A stretch of DNA of 64,000 nucleotides, from positions 868,001 to 932,000 of the forward strand of contig CAWDKV010000004.1 of the NCBI GenBank assembly GCA_963803015.1. Direction: 5' to 3'. The position numbers were made by a program, and so were the translations under genes. This DNA comes from Berkiella sp963803015. Its GTDB lineage: Bacteria > Pseudomonadota > Gammaproteobacteria > Berkiellales > Berkiellaceae. Below are positions 34,109-42,341 of this stretch, in pieces. Each line of letters begins with the position of its first letter. Position 1 is the stretch's first letter. A model generated the notes under the pieces. It was given only the letters and a program-made list of their open reading frames with translations, made no database searches and had not been told where the DNA came from.

Positions 34109-35455
34109 TTAAATATAGTTCTTCAATTGGTTTGCATAAACGCTCTCTACGCGCTCCAGCGCTTCTTTTAAAACAGAATTTTGTTCATTGTTTAACTCTG
34201 ATTTAACACGCGTCACTAGCTTGCAAGAAGGGAGATAGGACTCTTTGTCTATATATTGCAAAGCGATTCGGAGCGTCGATTTTTCAGGAGTAGACTCATC
34301 AGCCAATTTTTCATTTAAATAATCTTTCAACAATTTTTTATGAGGATGAGATAAGACGCAATGATTGAGAGCAATTAAATCCGCTTTATCGCTTTTAGCA
34401 AGAGAAGCGTTTTCCATTTTTTTAACCATGTCCGCCAAAAACTCTCTGAATTTTTGCGTGTGATTTAAATTTTGTGTTTGTTGTCTTATGGCATTGCTAT
34501 TAAATCTTGAAGCAAAAAGCTGATAAAATTTATTGACCCCAAAACCAATGACAACCGCCAAAGAGAAAGTGATAAAAGTTACGCCTAACAAAAAAGCATG
34601 GATACGAGCAAAGGCATTAGTTGATAGATTCCTTATCACTTCCATATTGGCAGAAAATTCACTTTGCTCCCTATAAATATAAACTGCTCTTTCACGTGAA
34701 ACGCGGCGCACCCATCCAGGATAGGTATCAAATAGTGTCCCACTCAATAATAGAAGTACAGGCGACCAACAAGCCATTAAAATACCACTAATGACAAAAG
34801 AACCCAGTTCTAGACCAACTGCACCTAAACATGCGCTCCCTATTGCTGTTAAGCCCAGATAAGATAAAGGGATTGCAATTGCTAACAAGCAAACGTCTTT
34901 AATAGACTCTACAAAAGATATCCCCTTATCCACTTTTTTTCCAAAAGTCACACCAAATATTTTGCGTAAAAATAAGAAAGGTAAGGAAGAGAGTGTTGAA
35001 GCACTAGCATAAGCGCCAATAAAAGGTAGCCAAAGCAATAGTAGGCAGCCTTTTAACAATTGCCAATAAGCTTTTGGCAAAATTTTATACTGGGCTTCTC
35101 CAACTATAAAACTTCTTGCTTCTGATACTGACTTTGCCCAACTACTTTTGGCCCAGTTGAATAGATAGCCCCAAGCATGTAGGTTTAAATAACTAGTCAA
35201 GTAAAATACCATTTTGGAAAATATAGAGATATGATCCTTATTTTGATGAACGTCATAAGGGGCATGTCCAACAAACATTCTTAATAGGGGAATGCGCTGG
35301 GCAAGCCTAAATTCTAGTGAAGAAAAAGAAGATTTATTGGCACTTATCTGCGTTTCTGCAAGCTCTCTTCTTGCTGCATTTGACATGGTCAACAAATGCT
35401 GAATTTTCGCCACAATATCTTGTTGTATCTTTGTAAGTTCAACTTCTATATTCAA
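34109..35455 (-). CDS. Hypothetical multi-helix membrane protein
   Basis: A 448-residue protein with a helical N-terminus, four to six membrane segments between about 130 and 305 (LLKGCLLLLWLPFIGAYA, VCLLAIAIPLSYLGLTAIG, VISGILMACWSPVLLLLSG, FLLGVTFITFSLAVVIGFG) and a hydrophilic C-terminal 130 residues. I know no family. In this genomic setting it could be a membrane-targeted effector or an inner-membrane protein. It lies 19 bases upstream of the double-glycine peptide gene on the same strand, so all three genes 33814-36173 may be one transcript. Confidence 0.65.
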   Translation of the reverse strand: MNIEVELTKIQQDIVAKIQHLLTMSNAARRELAETQISANKSSFSSLEFRLAQRIPLLRMFVGHAPYDVHQNKDHISIFSKMVFYLTSYLNLHAWGYLFNWAKSSWAKSVSEARSFIVGEAQYKILPKAYWQLLKGCLLLLWLPFIGAYASASTLSSLPFLFLRKIFGVTFGKKVDKGISFVESIKDVCLLAIAIPLSYLGLTAIGSACLGAVGLELGSFVISGILMACWSPVLLLLSGTLFDTYPGWVRRVSRERAVYIYREQSEFSANMEVIRNLSTNAFARIHAFLLGVTFITFSLAVVIGFGVNKFYQLFASRFNSNAIRQQTQNLNHTQKFREFLADMVKKMENASLAKSDKADLIALNHCVLSHPHKKLLKDYLNEKLADESTPEKSTLRIALQYIDKESYLPSCKLVTRVKSELNNEQNSVLKEALERVESVYANQLKNYI

Positions 35456-35477
35456 AGAGTTAAAAAACTGATCTTTT

Positions 35478-36173
35478 TTAAAGATCTTCAGCAGAAGATT
35501 CTGAAACCAATATGTGTATTATCCAAAGCTTTATTAAATGGCGAAGCACTGGACTCATATTTTCTTTTTTAAGACTATCTTCTAAAGTTAAAGTTGTTTT
35601 TAATTTGACTATTCTATAAAGCCTACTTTCATCAGAAAAGCTGGGAAAGGGGCTGTTGGGGTCGCTTCTATTGCTTATCCAAACGCTAGAACCTAAATCC
35701 TCGAAGAGATCATATTTTTTTAAAAAAGCAGAGGTGGGGTTAACATAGGTCTCACATTCTTTTTTATGAAGAGACCAAAGGGCTTCAGATTTGTCCTCCG
35801 ACGGTAAATCAGAAATGATTATTTCATTTATTTTGTTTGGAACTCTATTTCCATCATGCACAAAATGTTGAAATAAACTTTTCATATATTTAAGATCTGA
35901 AAATTTAAAGGTATCGGCCATGAGAGTCAAAAAATCTCTTTCTAAAAAATTCTTATAATCATTTGTTAAATTAAGCGAGCCAAAGGCAAGATTTCTAGTT
36001 GTATAAATATTGTTAATGACACCTGAGCTGCGTTCCGTGTTGACCAACTCAGCATACTGCTGAGACGGAAGATTAGGGGGCATCTCGAATAATCCACGTT
36101 CTGTCTCGCAGTCAAAATTTTCACTGATAAAAGCACATACTAAGTTATAGTGCGCCTTTAAGTTCTCAAACAT
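35478..36173 (-). CDS. Hypothetical protein
   Basis: A 231-residue soluble protein without a recognisable domain. It is rich in Asn, Ser, Glu and aromatic residues and has no signal peptide. It lies 22 bases before the membrane protein gene on the same strand, implying joint expression. Nothing in the sequence indicates a function. Confidence 0.6.
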   Translation of the reverse strand: MFENLKAHYNLVCAFISENFDCETERGLFEMPPNLPSQQYAELVNTERSSGVINNIYTTRNLAFGSLNLTNDYKNFLERDFLTLMADTFKFSDLKYMKSLFQHFVHDGNRVPNKINEIIISDLPSEDKSEALWSLHKKECETYVNPTSAFLKKYDLFEDLGSSVWISNRSDPNSPFPSFSDESRLYRIVKLKTTLTLEDSLKKENMSPVLRHLIKLWIIHILVSESSAEDL

Positions 36174-36379
36174 ACTTAATTCTCAACATTAGTTAAAATA
36201 TCCTGAATTATCCCATAAAAAAATTATTCTTATAATAAAAAATTACAGAGCACCGATTAGAAAGCGCTTGAATAGATCCCATGTTTAATTAAATTAAGAG
36301 TTTGATAAGGGAAACCAGGACGATTGCCGAAGACTTACGGGTGCACTTGCAACAAAGAGGAAGGAGAATTTTTCATTCT

Positions 36380-37396
36380 TCAGTTGATATCCATCAAAGA
36401 AATAACTGTGTTTTCTACAATGGGCCATGCTTTTGAGCCAGGCGCAATGACCTCAAAATGTGACACATCCTCAACAAGAATAAACCGTATATCATCACCA
36501 CCTTCTTTTGCTTTAGTGACATATTTTTTACTGAGCTCCGCTGGAACAGTAGGATCTTTATCGCCTATTATCAGAACTTGCTTTACCTTTAAAGGTAGCA
36601 TGGCATAAGGTGAACCTTGTGGTATCGCTTCTGATATTTTGGAAGGTGTTCCGCCGAGTAGTTTTGTCACCACAGCCTCTTTGCAAACGCGTTTTTCTAT
36701 CAGTATAAAACTTTCTAAATCACCCGGCCCAGCAAGATCAATAACCCCTCTAATTTGAAGAGGTTCATTAGTGGCAAGAATACTATTTTTAGGTAATTTA
36801 TGACGTGCTGCTGCCCATAAAGCAAGATGTCCTCCCGCTGAGTGACCAACAACAACGACACGATTTAAATCAAGATGATATGGTTTAGCTATTGTGCGTA
36901 AATAATCAACAGCATTCCCCACATCCTGAAATGTACCAGGCCATCCTCCTCCTGGCTTATCTATACACCGATATTCAATATTCCATGTTGCTATACCCTT
37001 TTCAGTAAAGGCCTCTGCAAAGGCAGACATAAAATTAAGATCTGCAAAAGTTGAAACCCAACAACCACCATGGATCACGATTAAAACAGGATGCAGATCT
37101 GTTCCCTTAGGCAGTCTTAGATCACCAAATTGTTGAACATCATTTCCATATTTAAGCCGAAAATCTGCAGGGTTAAAAGTAATCTTTTTTATATCTTGTG
37201 GTGTTAGATAGGGAAAAGCGTGCGCATAATCACTGAAAAACATACCGCACATTAAGCTTAGTAAAACAAAAAATTCCAAAATCTGCTTGCGACCCACACC
37301 ACGGTTTATTAAGTGATAGAAAGCGCTTAGATATTCTAAAGGTATTTGTCTTGTCATCATAAAACGTACTTTCTGCTTGTTTTTATCAAGTGTCAA
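36380..37396 (-). CDS. Alpha/beta hydrolase (esterase) with RAYT-derived 5' end
   Basis: The open frame codes for 338 residues. From about residue 60 it is an alpha/beta hydrolase of the BD-FAE/kynurenine-formamidase-like type: oxyanion loop IHGGCW, nucleophile GHSAGGH, acid in IIGDKDPTVP and histidine in DVSHFEV. Residues about 39-60 (LEFFVLLSLMCGMFFSDYAHA) look like a signal peptide. The first ~38 codons are a different thing: they match the start of the RAYT transposase at 62990 almost codon for codon. The true translation start is therefore uncertain: either the transposase start is used, or an internal TTG or ATG near 37245-37280 just before the signal peptide. Confidence 0.82.
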   Translation of the reverse strand: MTLDKNKQKVRFMMTRQIPLEYLSAFYHLINRGVGRKQILEFFVLLSLMCGMFFSDYAHAFPYLTPQDIKKITFNPADFRLKYGNDVQQFGDLRLPKGTDLHPVLIVIHGGCWVSTFADLNFMSAFAEAFTEKGIATWNIEYRCIDKPGGGWPGTFQDVGNAVDYLRTIAKPYHLDLNRVVVVGHSAGGHLALWAAARHKLPKNSILATNEPLQIRGVIDLAGPGDLESFILIEKRVCKEAVVTKLLGGTPSKISEAIPQGSPYAMLPLKVKQVLIIGDKDPTVPAELSKKYVTKAKEGGDDIRFILVEDVSHFEVIAPGSKAWPIVENTVISLMDIN

Positions 37397-37402
37397 GGCT
37401 TA
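37281..37402 (-). mobile_element. Remnant of a REP-associated transposase (RAYT) 5' end
   Basis: Bases 37281-37402 align without large gaps to 62924-63039, the first codons and terminal repeat of the intact RAYT element. Encoded residues match as MTxDKNKxKVxFMxxRQI, then LEYxxAFYHxxNRGxGRKQI. The terminal repeat is degenerate (TATCAAGTGTCAAGGCTTA). Homology stops abruptly at GRKQI, where the hydrolase signal peptide begins. No second terminal repeat is seen at the far end of the hydrolase. Confidence 0.85.
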
Positions 37403-37544
37403 GCCTCTTTCCCTAGCTGATTGTTTTTTCAGTGGACATTTTAATATCAGCCCTATGAAAATTTTCGCGTTACTCGGAACTAGATAGATATCTCCATTGT
37501 CTTTATAAGCATACTAAGTACTTATTTAGGCAGCGGAGGTTAAC

Positions 37545-38000
37545 ATGTTGAATAAATACACAGTTTGGAAAGTCATATCTAGCATAGGTTTGTTCTTCTT
37601 TTTTTCTCCAGCATACGCTAACTGGATTAACGTGGATTTACATAGAGATACTTGGAGTGCTTATGATGACTCAGGAGAGCTGGTGAGATCGGGTCCTGTT
37701 TCTGGCGGTAAAAATTATTGTCCCGATATCCACCGAGGATGCAGGACCGTTACAGGCACTTTCACTATATACAGCAAACAAGGGGCAGGTTGCCGCTCAA
37801 CACGCTTTCCAGTAGGTCGTGGTGGTGCACCGATGCCATACTGCATGTTTTTCCATGGCGGTTATGCGTTGCATGGTTCGTATGAAGTGCCTGGTTATAA
37901 TGCTAGTCATGGCTGTGTCAGAATGCATCCGGAAGATGCTATGTGGTTAAATGAAGATTTTGTAGAAGTAGGTAGAACGCGAGTTCATATTTCATATTAA
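37545..38000 (+). CDS. Periplasmic L,D-transpeptidase-like (YkuD) protein
   Basis: A 151-residue YkuD-domain protein. A signal peptide ends A-Y-A (about residue 25). The catalytic block is ALHGSYEVPGYNASHGCVRM with nucleophile Cys124 and His122. Such enzymes form 3-3 crosslinks in peptidoglycan or attach lipoproteins to it. At about 125 mature residues it is a minimal single-domain form without a LysM domain. Additional cysteines (NYCPDIHRGCR, AGCRS, PYC) could form disulfides. A hairpin terminator follows the stop. Confidence 0.9.
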   Translation: MLNKYTVWKVISSIGLFFFFSPAYANWINVDLHRDTWSAYDDSGELVRSGPVSGGKNYCPDIHRGCRTVTGTFTIYSKQGAGCRSTRFPVGRGGAPMPYCMFFHGGYALHGSYEVPGYNASHGCVRMHPEDAMWLNEDFVEVGRTRVHISY

Positions 38001-38010
38001 TGACAAAGGA

Positions 38011-38045
38011 GTCACTCATTAGAAGTTTGAGTGACCCTTCATTTT
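38011..38045 (+). terminator. Intrinsic terminator after the YkuD gene
   Basis: GTCACTCA (38011-38018) pairs with TGAGTGAC (38028-38035) across a 9-base loop. A T-rich stretch (TTCATTTTT) follows. It starts 11 bases after the stop codon. Confidence 0.8.
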
Positions 38046-38079
38046 TCGGATTATTCAGTAGATAGCTGAGTAATGTTGT

Positions 38080-38688
38080 TTAATAATAACGGAAAGTAAG
38101 ACCGGCCATAACAGATGTTGCAGACGGCGCATAATGGTCAACACTATTCGTCTTTTTAAACTCATGATTCAACGAAAGATTAAGATTTATCGCTTCGTTT
38201 ACATTATATCCGATGCCTACTACTGCTTTAGGAACAGTGACATTCTCTGACTCAGAATACGCATAATAATAAGGCACATAAAAATTGTGTTTTTGCATGA
38301 CAAAAGCAGGTCCCACTTTGGCAAAGATATCAATTTTGCTGTTGGGAGTGAAATCGGCAACGGCCATAAAATCGAAAGAACTTCTTTGATATTTATAATT
38401 AAAGTAAGGATCAACTTGAATGTCTTGGTTTTGATATCCTTGAAATCCCGCTTCTAATCCTAATTTAAGGCATCTTTCAGCATTCCACAAATAACCCGCA
38501 CCAATGCGGCCTGTAGCAGCACGTAATGCATTATCATCATTATCAAATAAATTACCGGAAATACTATTCGTGTCACTTGCTCCATAAGCGCCAATTTGTC
38601 CAATCACATAGAGCCCTGCGTAAACTTGTGAGCTCAACATAGCTAAAAAGGAAAAAGACGAAAGGAGAAGCTTTTTATTGTTAATCAT
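38080..38688 (-). CDS. Outer-membrane beta-barrel protein (opacity/OmpW-like)
   Basis: A 202-residue porin-like protein. A signal peptide (SSFSFLAMLSSQVYA) precedes alternating strands such as GRIGAGYLWNAERCLKLGLEAGF and VGPAFVMQKHNFYVPYYYAY, and the C-terminus ends in FRYY, the aromatic end expected for insertion by the Bam complex. About eight strands fit the OmpA-like/Opa small-barrel class. Function is unknown; these proteins often contact host surfaces or carry small hydrophobic molecules. Confidence 0.85.
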   Translation of the reverse strand: MINNKKLLLSSFSFLAMLSSQVYAGLYVIGQIGAYGASDTNSISGNLFDNDDNALRAATGRIGAGYLWNAERCLKLGLEAGFQGYQNQDIQVDPYFNYKYQRSSFDFMAVADFTPNSKIDIFAKVGPAFVMQKHNFYVPYYYAYSESENVTVPKAVVGIGYNVNEAINLNLSLNHEFKKTNSVDHYAPSATSVMAGLTFRYY

Positions 38689-38903
38689 TTTTCACCTTCA
38701 CTTGATACTACACGATTTTTACAATCACATTGCAAAAACCAGGGAAAGTCTAGAGGATGCAAAATCACTATACAATAGCTTTTTAAAAACAACACGGTTA
38801 ACTTTCCAGTTTTTGCTAATTAACTTAGAGGGTGACTTTCTAGTGGTTCATCAAATGCGCTAAACTAATATAAGAGGTAAAAAATTAAATGAGGGATAAG
38901 ATC

Positions 38904-39092
38904 ATGAAGAACATTGCTTTAACTGTTGCAGGGATTATATTTTCAGTAGTCACTATTTTGCACGCTGTGAGATTTTTTAAAGCATGGCCTGTCACTATTG
39001 CTCACTTTTCCATTCCTCTGCATTGGTCAATCTATGGTGGCATTATCACAGCTTTATTAGCCATTTGGATGTTTATAGCTGCTAAAAAATAA
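38904..39092 (+). CDS. Small two-helix membrane protein
   Basis: About 62 residues from the ATG at 38904, preceded by GAGGGA at seven bases (an ATG at 38889 overlaps that site). Two transmembrane helices (IALTVAGIIFSVVTILHAV and WSIYGGIITALLAIWMFIAA) with a short loop. I recall similar small proteins in Legionella and other bacteria without known function. Confidence 0.75.
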   Translation: MKNIALTVAGIIFSVVTILHAVRFFKAWPVTIAHFSIPLHWSIYGGIITALLAIWMFIAAKK

Positions 39093-39110
39093 GCATCCCC
39101 AATTAAAAAA

Positions 39111-39174
39111 TGGTCGGCCTTGCTCGTCTTGCCAGCTTCATCAGGCTCCCCGCAAAGCGGCGATTTCAGCTTGT
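39111..39174. other. G+C-rich orphan segment
   Basis: About 62% G+C against about 38% around it. It contains small dyads such as CCCCGC-AAA-GCGG. On the minus strand it is inside an open frame of 68 codons (39032-39238, ATG with GAGGA upstream) that overlaps the small membrane gene antisense. I cannot decide between RNA element, small gene and gene fragment. Confidence 0.4.
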
Positions 39175-39272
39175 TGCTTCTTTTTCTAACAAAATCTGAT
39201 AGTGCGATCCCCAATTTTTTTCTAATAAAAGCAAGCATCTAAAATTTCCTCATTTTGTTTTAGCGAATTAAC

Positions 39273-39869
39273 CTAGGATTGGTAAACTTGATTAAAATAA
39301 GGCAATTTTGATTCAACAGGAAAAAACTTTTTAAGATTGTTCAAAGTCTTAAAGCTGGTTATATTATAAGGCGCATATTTTGCTTTTTGACCCTCCCAAG
39401 TCATCCCTTCTCCTGAATAATTTATTTCATGCCATTCACGACCAATAATATGAGACGTATTTTCATCGAACGCCGCAACATTTTTAATGTGATATTCTTT
39501 GGGGACTTGTTGTAAATAAGCTGCCATCTTTTCTGCTTCACCCTTATCTACCCCTCTTGCTTGAATAGCAAACAGCAATTCAAGTGTGGTTTTGGGAAGT
39601 ACTTTTTGTAATTTTTGAAGCTCAATTAAATCATGGGAATGAAGTGTTTTTAAAAAAAGGATTAAGGAGTCAATTTGTTGCGTTGTCAGCTTCATCTTTA
39701 ACGCAGTTTGGTCATGGCGAGATACCATAATTTTATTTAATGTTGTCCATTGAGAGGGCATCGACGTTAGATCAAGCCCAAAACAACTAAAATGCATAAA
39801 CAGTAAAGTTGCACATAAGGAGGTACTAATGAATTTGATTGCTCTTAATTTTTTGAATAACGGAATCAT
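39273..39869 (-). CDS. Hypothetical exported protein
   Basis: About 198 residues from the ATG at 39869 (AAGG upstream). A long basic N-terminus and hydrophobic segment FISTSLCATLLFMHFSCFG form a signal peptide or anchor, with a possible lipobox-like cysteine. The mature part is helical with no known domain. No neighbour suggests a role. Confidence 0.6.
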   Translation of the reverse strand: MIPLFKKLRAIKFISTSLCATLLFMHFSCFGLDLTSMPSQWTTLNKIMVSRHDQTALKMKLTTQQIDSLILFLKTLHSHDLIELQKLQKVLPKTTLELLFAIQARGVDKGEAEKMAAYLQQVPKEYHIKNVAAFDENTSHIIGREWHEINYSGEGMTWEGQKAKYAPYNITSFKTLNNLKKFFPVESKLPYFNQVYQS

Positions 39870-39945
39870 ACTTATCACCTTCTATTTCTGTTTTTCAGAA
39901 TTATACTTGTTATTTTTCCTGGGGTCCCTTATTAGGAAGTCCTTG

Positions 39946-40941
39946 TCAAATGTCATTAAGATCTTTAAACATTTGCACTTGTTTACATTGATACCCAAGC
40001 TGATTATAAAACTGGGTAGCGCTTCTATTTTCAGGCATTGCCCACAACATGGCATAGTCCATATGGTGTTGCAGAAATACTTTTTCCGCTTCGGCCACTA
40101 AGGCTTGTCCAATCCCTTTCTTTCTATTATTTTGTTCCACAAAAAGATTGAAAATTTGGCCATATTTTTTGATAGGGGTATAGTAATGCTCACATTGTTT
40201 TAGATCATAATCAATAAACCCAACCACTTCTCCCGCTTTCAAAGCAACCAACAGCGTATGACTCGTAACATTTCTTATGATTTCATCTATTTTTCGAGAT
40301 AAAATACGCGTTACATCCGGAGAAAGCGGCGCACCATATACCTTATCTATTTCATAATGAAACTCAATTTGCTGCTGCCATAAAATTAGCAATTGGGTGA
40401 TATGATTAGTTGCTAAAGGTACAATCTCTACTTCATTATTTATCGATAGAGCAAGATCTCTTATTTTTTTAAAAAATTGCGATTGTCTTGGCACATAACC
40501 TAGATGTTGATAAAAACCACAACCATTTGTGTTATGCGGATTTGCGACAAGCATCCCATACGAGATTTTATTTTCTCGCATTTTATCTTCGGCGAAGGTC
40601 ATTAATTTTTTACCAACCCCTTGACGCACATATGGATCTTTTACCAAAATATTATAAATTTCTCCATAATTATTCATTTTGGTATAAAAATGATTTGTTT
40701 TATCAAAACGAAATGCGACAAATCCTATTATTTCCTGCTCTAGTTTTGCAGCATATATTTCATAATAATTTGTTGCCAAGCTGTTTTCTAGCAACTCATA
40801 AATCGCTTGAGAAAGCACAGGGGTAACAGGAGAAGTGTAGCTTGGATCAACCTGATGATGCAGGGCAACTTGTGCTTCCCAAAAAGGAACTAATATATCT
40901 ATTTCATTTTTCTTCACTTTTTCGATTTTCATTTTTATCAT
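39946..40941 (-). CDS. Tandem GNAT acetyltransferase
   Basis: A 331-residue protein formed of two GNAT domains that resemble each other: residues 1-160 with the loop VRQGVGKKLMTFAE and GCGFYQHLGYV, and residues 168-331 with NRKKGIGQALVAEAE and SATQFYNQLGYQ. Both halves open with a similar LVPFWEAQVALHHQVD / LLILWQQQIEFHYEID helix, so the gene arose by internal duplication. Both acetyl-CoA loops look intact. Tandem GNATs such as mycothiol synthase exist, but the substrate here is unknown. Confidence 0.87.
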   Translation of the reverse strand: MIKMKIEKVKKNEIDILVPFWEAQVALHHQVDPSYTSPVTPVLSQAIYELLENSLATNYYEIYAAKLEQEIIGFVAFRFDKTNHFYTKMNNYGEIYNILVKDPYVRQGVGKKLMTFAEDKMRENKISYGMLVANPHNTNGCGFYQHLGYVPRQSQFFKKIRDLALSINNEVEIVPLATNHITQLLILWQQQIEFHYEIDKVYGAPLSPDVTRILSRKIDEIIRNVTSHTLLVALKAGEVVGFIDYDLKQCEHYYTPIKKYGQIFNLFVEQNNRKKGIGQALVAEAEKVFLQHHMDYAMLWAMPENRSATQFYNQLGYQCKQVQMFKDLNDI

Positions 40942-40949
40942 CTCAGCAC

Positions 40950-41132
40950 CTAAATGATTAGTTTCCCGTCACAAACTAAAGGCTTTGCCATTTTTTTTAG
41001 ATAAAGGTATCCCTTATCAGTTAAAACGCGATAAACCTCTGACCAGGGCATTAATCTAACGGGTTCAACAGCGCCTTTTATGATATATTCTTTGCCTTTT
41101 AGGTAAGAAGTGAACCAGGAAAATTCTTTCAT
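40950..41132 (-). pseudogene. N-terminal fragment of an APH-type phosphotransferase
   Basis: About 60 codons from the ATG at 41132 (GAGG upstream). The sequence WFTSYLKGKEYIIKGAV, then MPWSEVYRVLTDKGYLYLKKMAKPL, resembles the first strands of an aminoglycoside-phosphotransferase-type kinase, including the ATP lysine strand. It ends abruptly; no catalytic loop follows, and the next gene starts at 40941. It is probably the remnant of a gene truncated by deletion, lying 14 bases downstream of APH(9). Confidence 0.6.
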
Positions 41133-41146
41133 CAACCGCCTCATTA

Positions 41147-42160
41147 TCACGTATGCTTATTCGTTTTAAAAGCAATATCTATTACTCCACGTGGTTCAAA
41201 CATATCCATAAAATGCTTATACATTACGGATCTGTTCTCACCCCCAGCAGTCGTTAAAAGTAAATCATGACCCAAAAGCGCTATGTCTTCCACAATGCGT
41301 TCATGTCTGTAATAAGCTAGGAGCGCCATATCAACTTCTGTCTTTCCGTAACCTTTATAAAAAAGTTCTTCTTCGTGTGGCTTATTCCAAACATTAGCAA
41401 CCCCTGCACCAATGAACATCAGATCACGTTCTTTGGCTGCCATAATAGGCTCATCCCAATCTACTATGTAAAGGGTACCTTTGCTATCAATTAATACATT
41501 GCCGCCATGAATGTCAGAGTGACAGAGTAAGAATTGGGGCAATGGGTCTCGGAGTTTTTGACTTAGCTCTTCAGCCGTGTCTGCCAACCTATGAATAATG
41601 CCTATATGCTCTTTCATAAACTTCAAAAGATTTAAAGCAATCGCATCTTCATTGCCAATTGATTCGTTTTCAATGAGGGTGCAAAGTGAGCGTACCGCCT
41701 CTCGCCATTTAGGAGAGTAGTCTTCTCGGCGTACCTGGTTTTGGATGGATAGGGGGATATGAATTTCGTGAATTTGTCTCAACGCTTTACCAAGGATGAT
41801 CCATTGATCATCTGTGAGATCGCAACTAAAACCATCTTTCCCTTCGATAAATGGATAGACAATGAGAGTGAAATCATCAATTAGCTGGGTGGTTTGACCT
41901 CGAATTGTATGGATAGGTGGAATAATCTGTGAGATCCCAGCATCGTATAACATTCTCGCTATAGCAACACTGAGATCATGATGATGACCCCGTTTTAATT
42001 TTACAAAATAAGATGATTCATCATGTGCTTTTGCTTTATAAACTGATGCGTTCATATCTGCTCCCCAGGGGAGAAATGTAAATGAAGTAACTTCAATACC
42101 ATAATTGTTGTGTAGGCAATCAATAATGTCTTGGTCAGAAAGTGATTGTTTCTCTATCAT
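41147..42160 (-). CDS. APH(9)/spectinomycin phosphotransferase-like kinase
   Basis: A 337-residue aminoglycoside-phosphotransferase-family protein. The catalytic loop is LLCHSDIHGGNVLID and the metal site IVDWDEPIMA. Segments FLPWGADMNASVYKA, YSPKWREAVRSL, ERDLMFIGAGVANVWNKPHE and YYRHERIVEDIA agree closely with my recollection of APH(9)-Ia of Legionella pneumophila, which phosphorylates spectinomycin. The natural substrate in an environmental intracellular bacterium may differ. Resistance is inferred from homology only. Confidence 0.9.
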   Translation of the reverse strand: MIEKQSLSDQDIIDCLHNNYGIEVTSFTFLPWGADMNASVYKAKAHDESSYFVKLKRGHHHDLSVAIARMLYDAGISQIIPPIHTIRGQTTQLIDDFTLIVYPFIEGKDGFSCDLTDDQWIILGKALRQIHEIHIPLSIQNQVRREDYSPKWREAVRSLCTLIENESIGNEDAIALNLLKFMKEHIGIIHRLADTAEELSQKLRDPLPQFLLCHSDIHGGNVLIDSKGTLYIVDWDEPIMAAKERDLMFIGAGVANVWNKPHEEELFYKGYGKTEVDMALLAYYRHERIVEDIALLGHDLLLTTAGGENRSVMYKHFMDMFEPRGVIDIAFKTNKHT

Positions 42161-42341
42161 AGGATTTTCTTTTTTTAAAATGCCTTGTGCATAATATATT
42201 AGAATGTGACTTCTTCAAATAGGTGGCACAGCAAGATGTAGGAATAATAGATCAAAGTAACCTGAACTTACCGTAAGTGATAGGTTTACATGCATAAATC
42301 AAAGGCATAACCCTAGTGGAAGAACTGATGCCTAAGCGATT

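Noticed and set aside
39032..39238. 68-codon minus-strand frame opposite the small membrane gene
   Set aside because: It has a fair ribosome-binding site but overlaps a better-supported gene antisense and has no recognisable family; kept only as part of the G+C-rich orphan finding.
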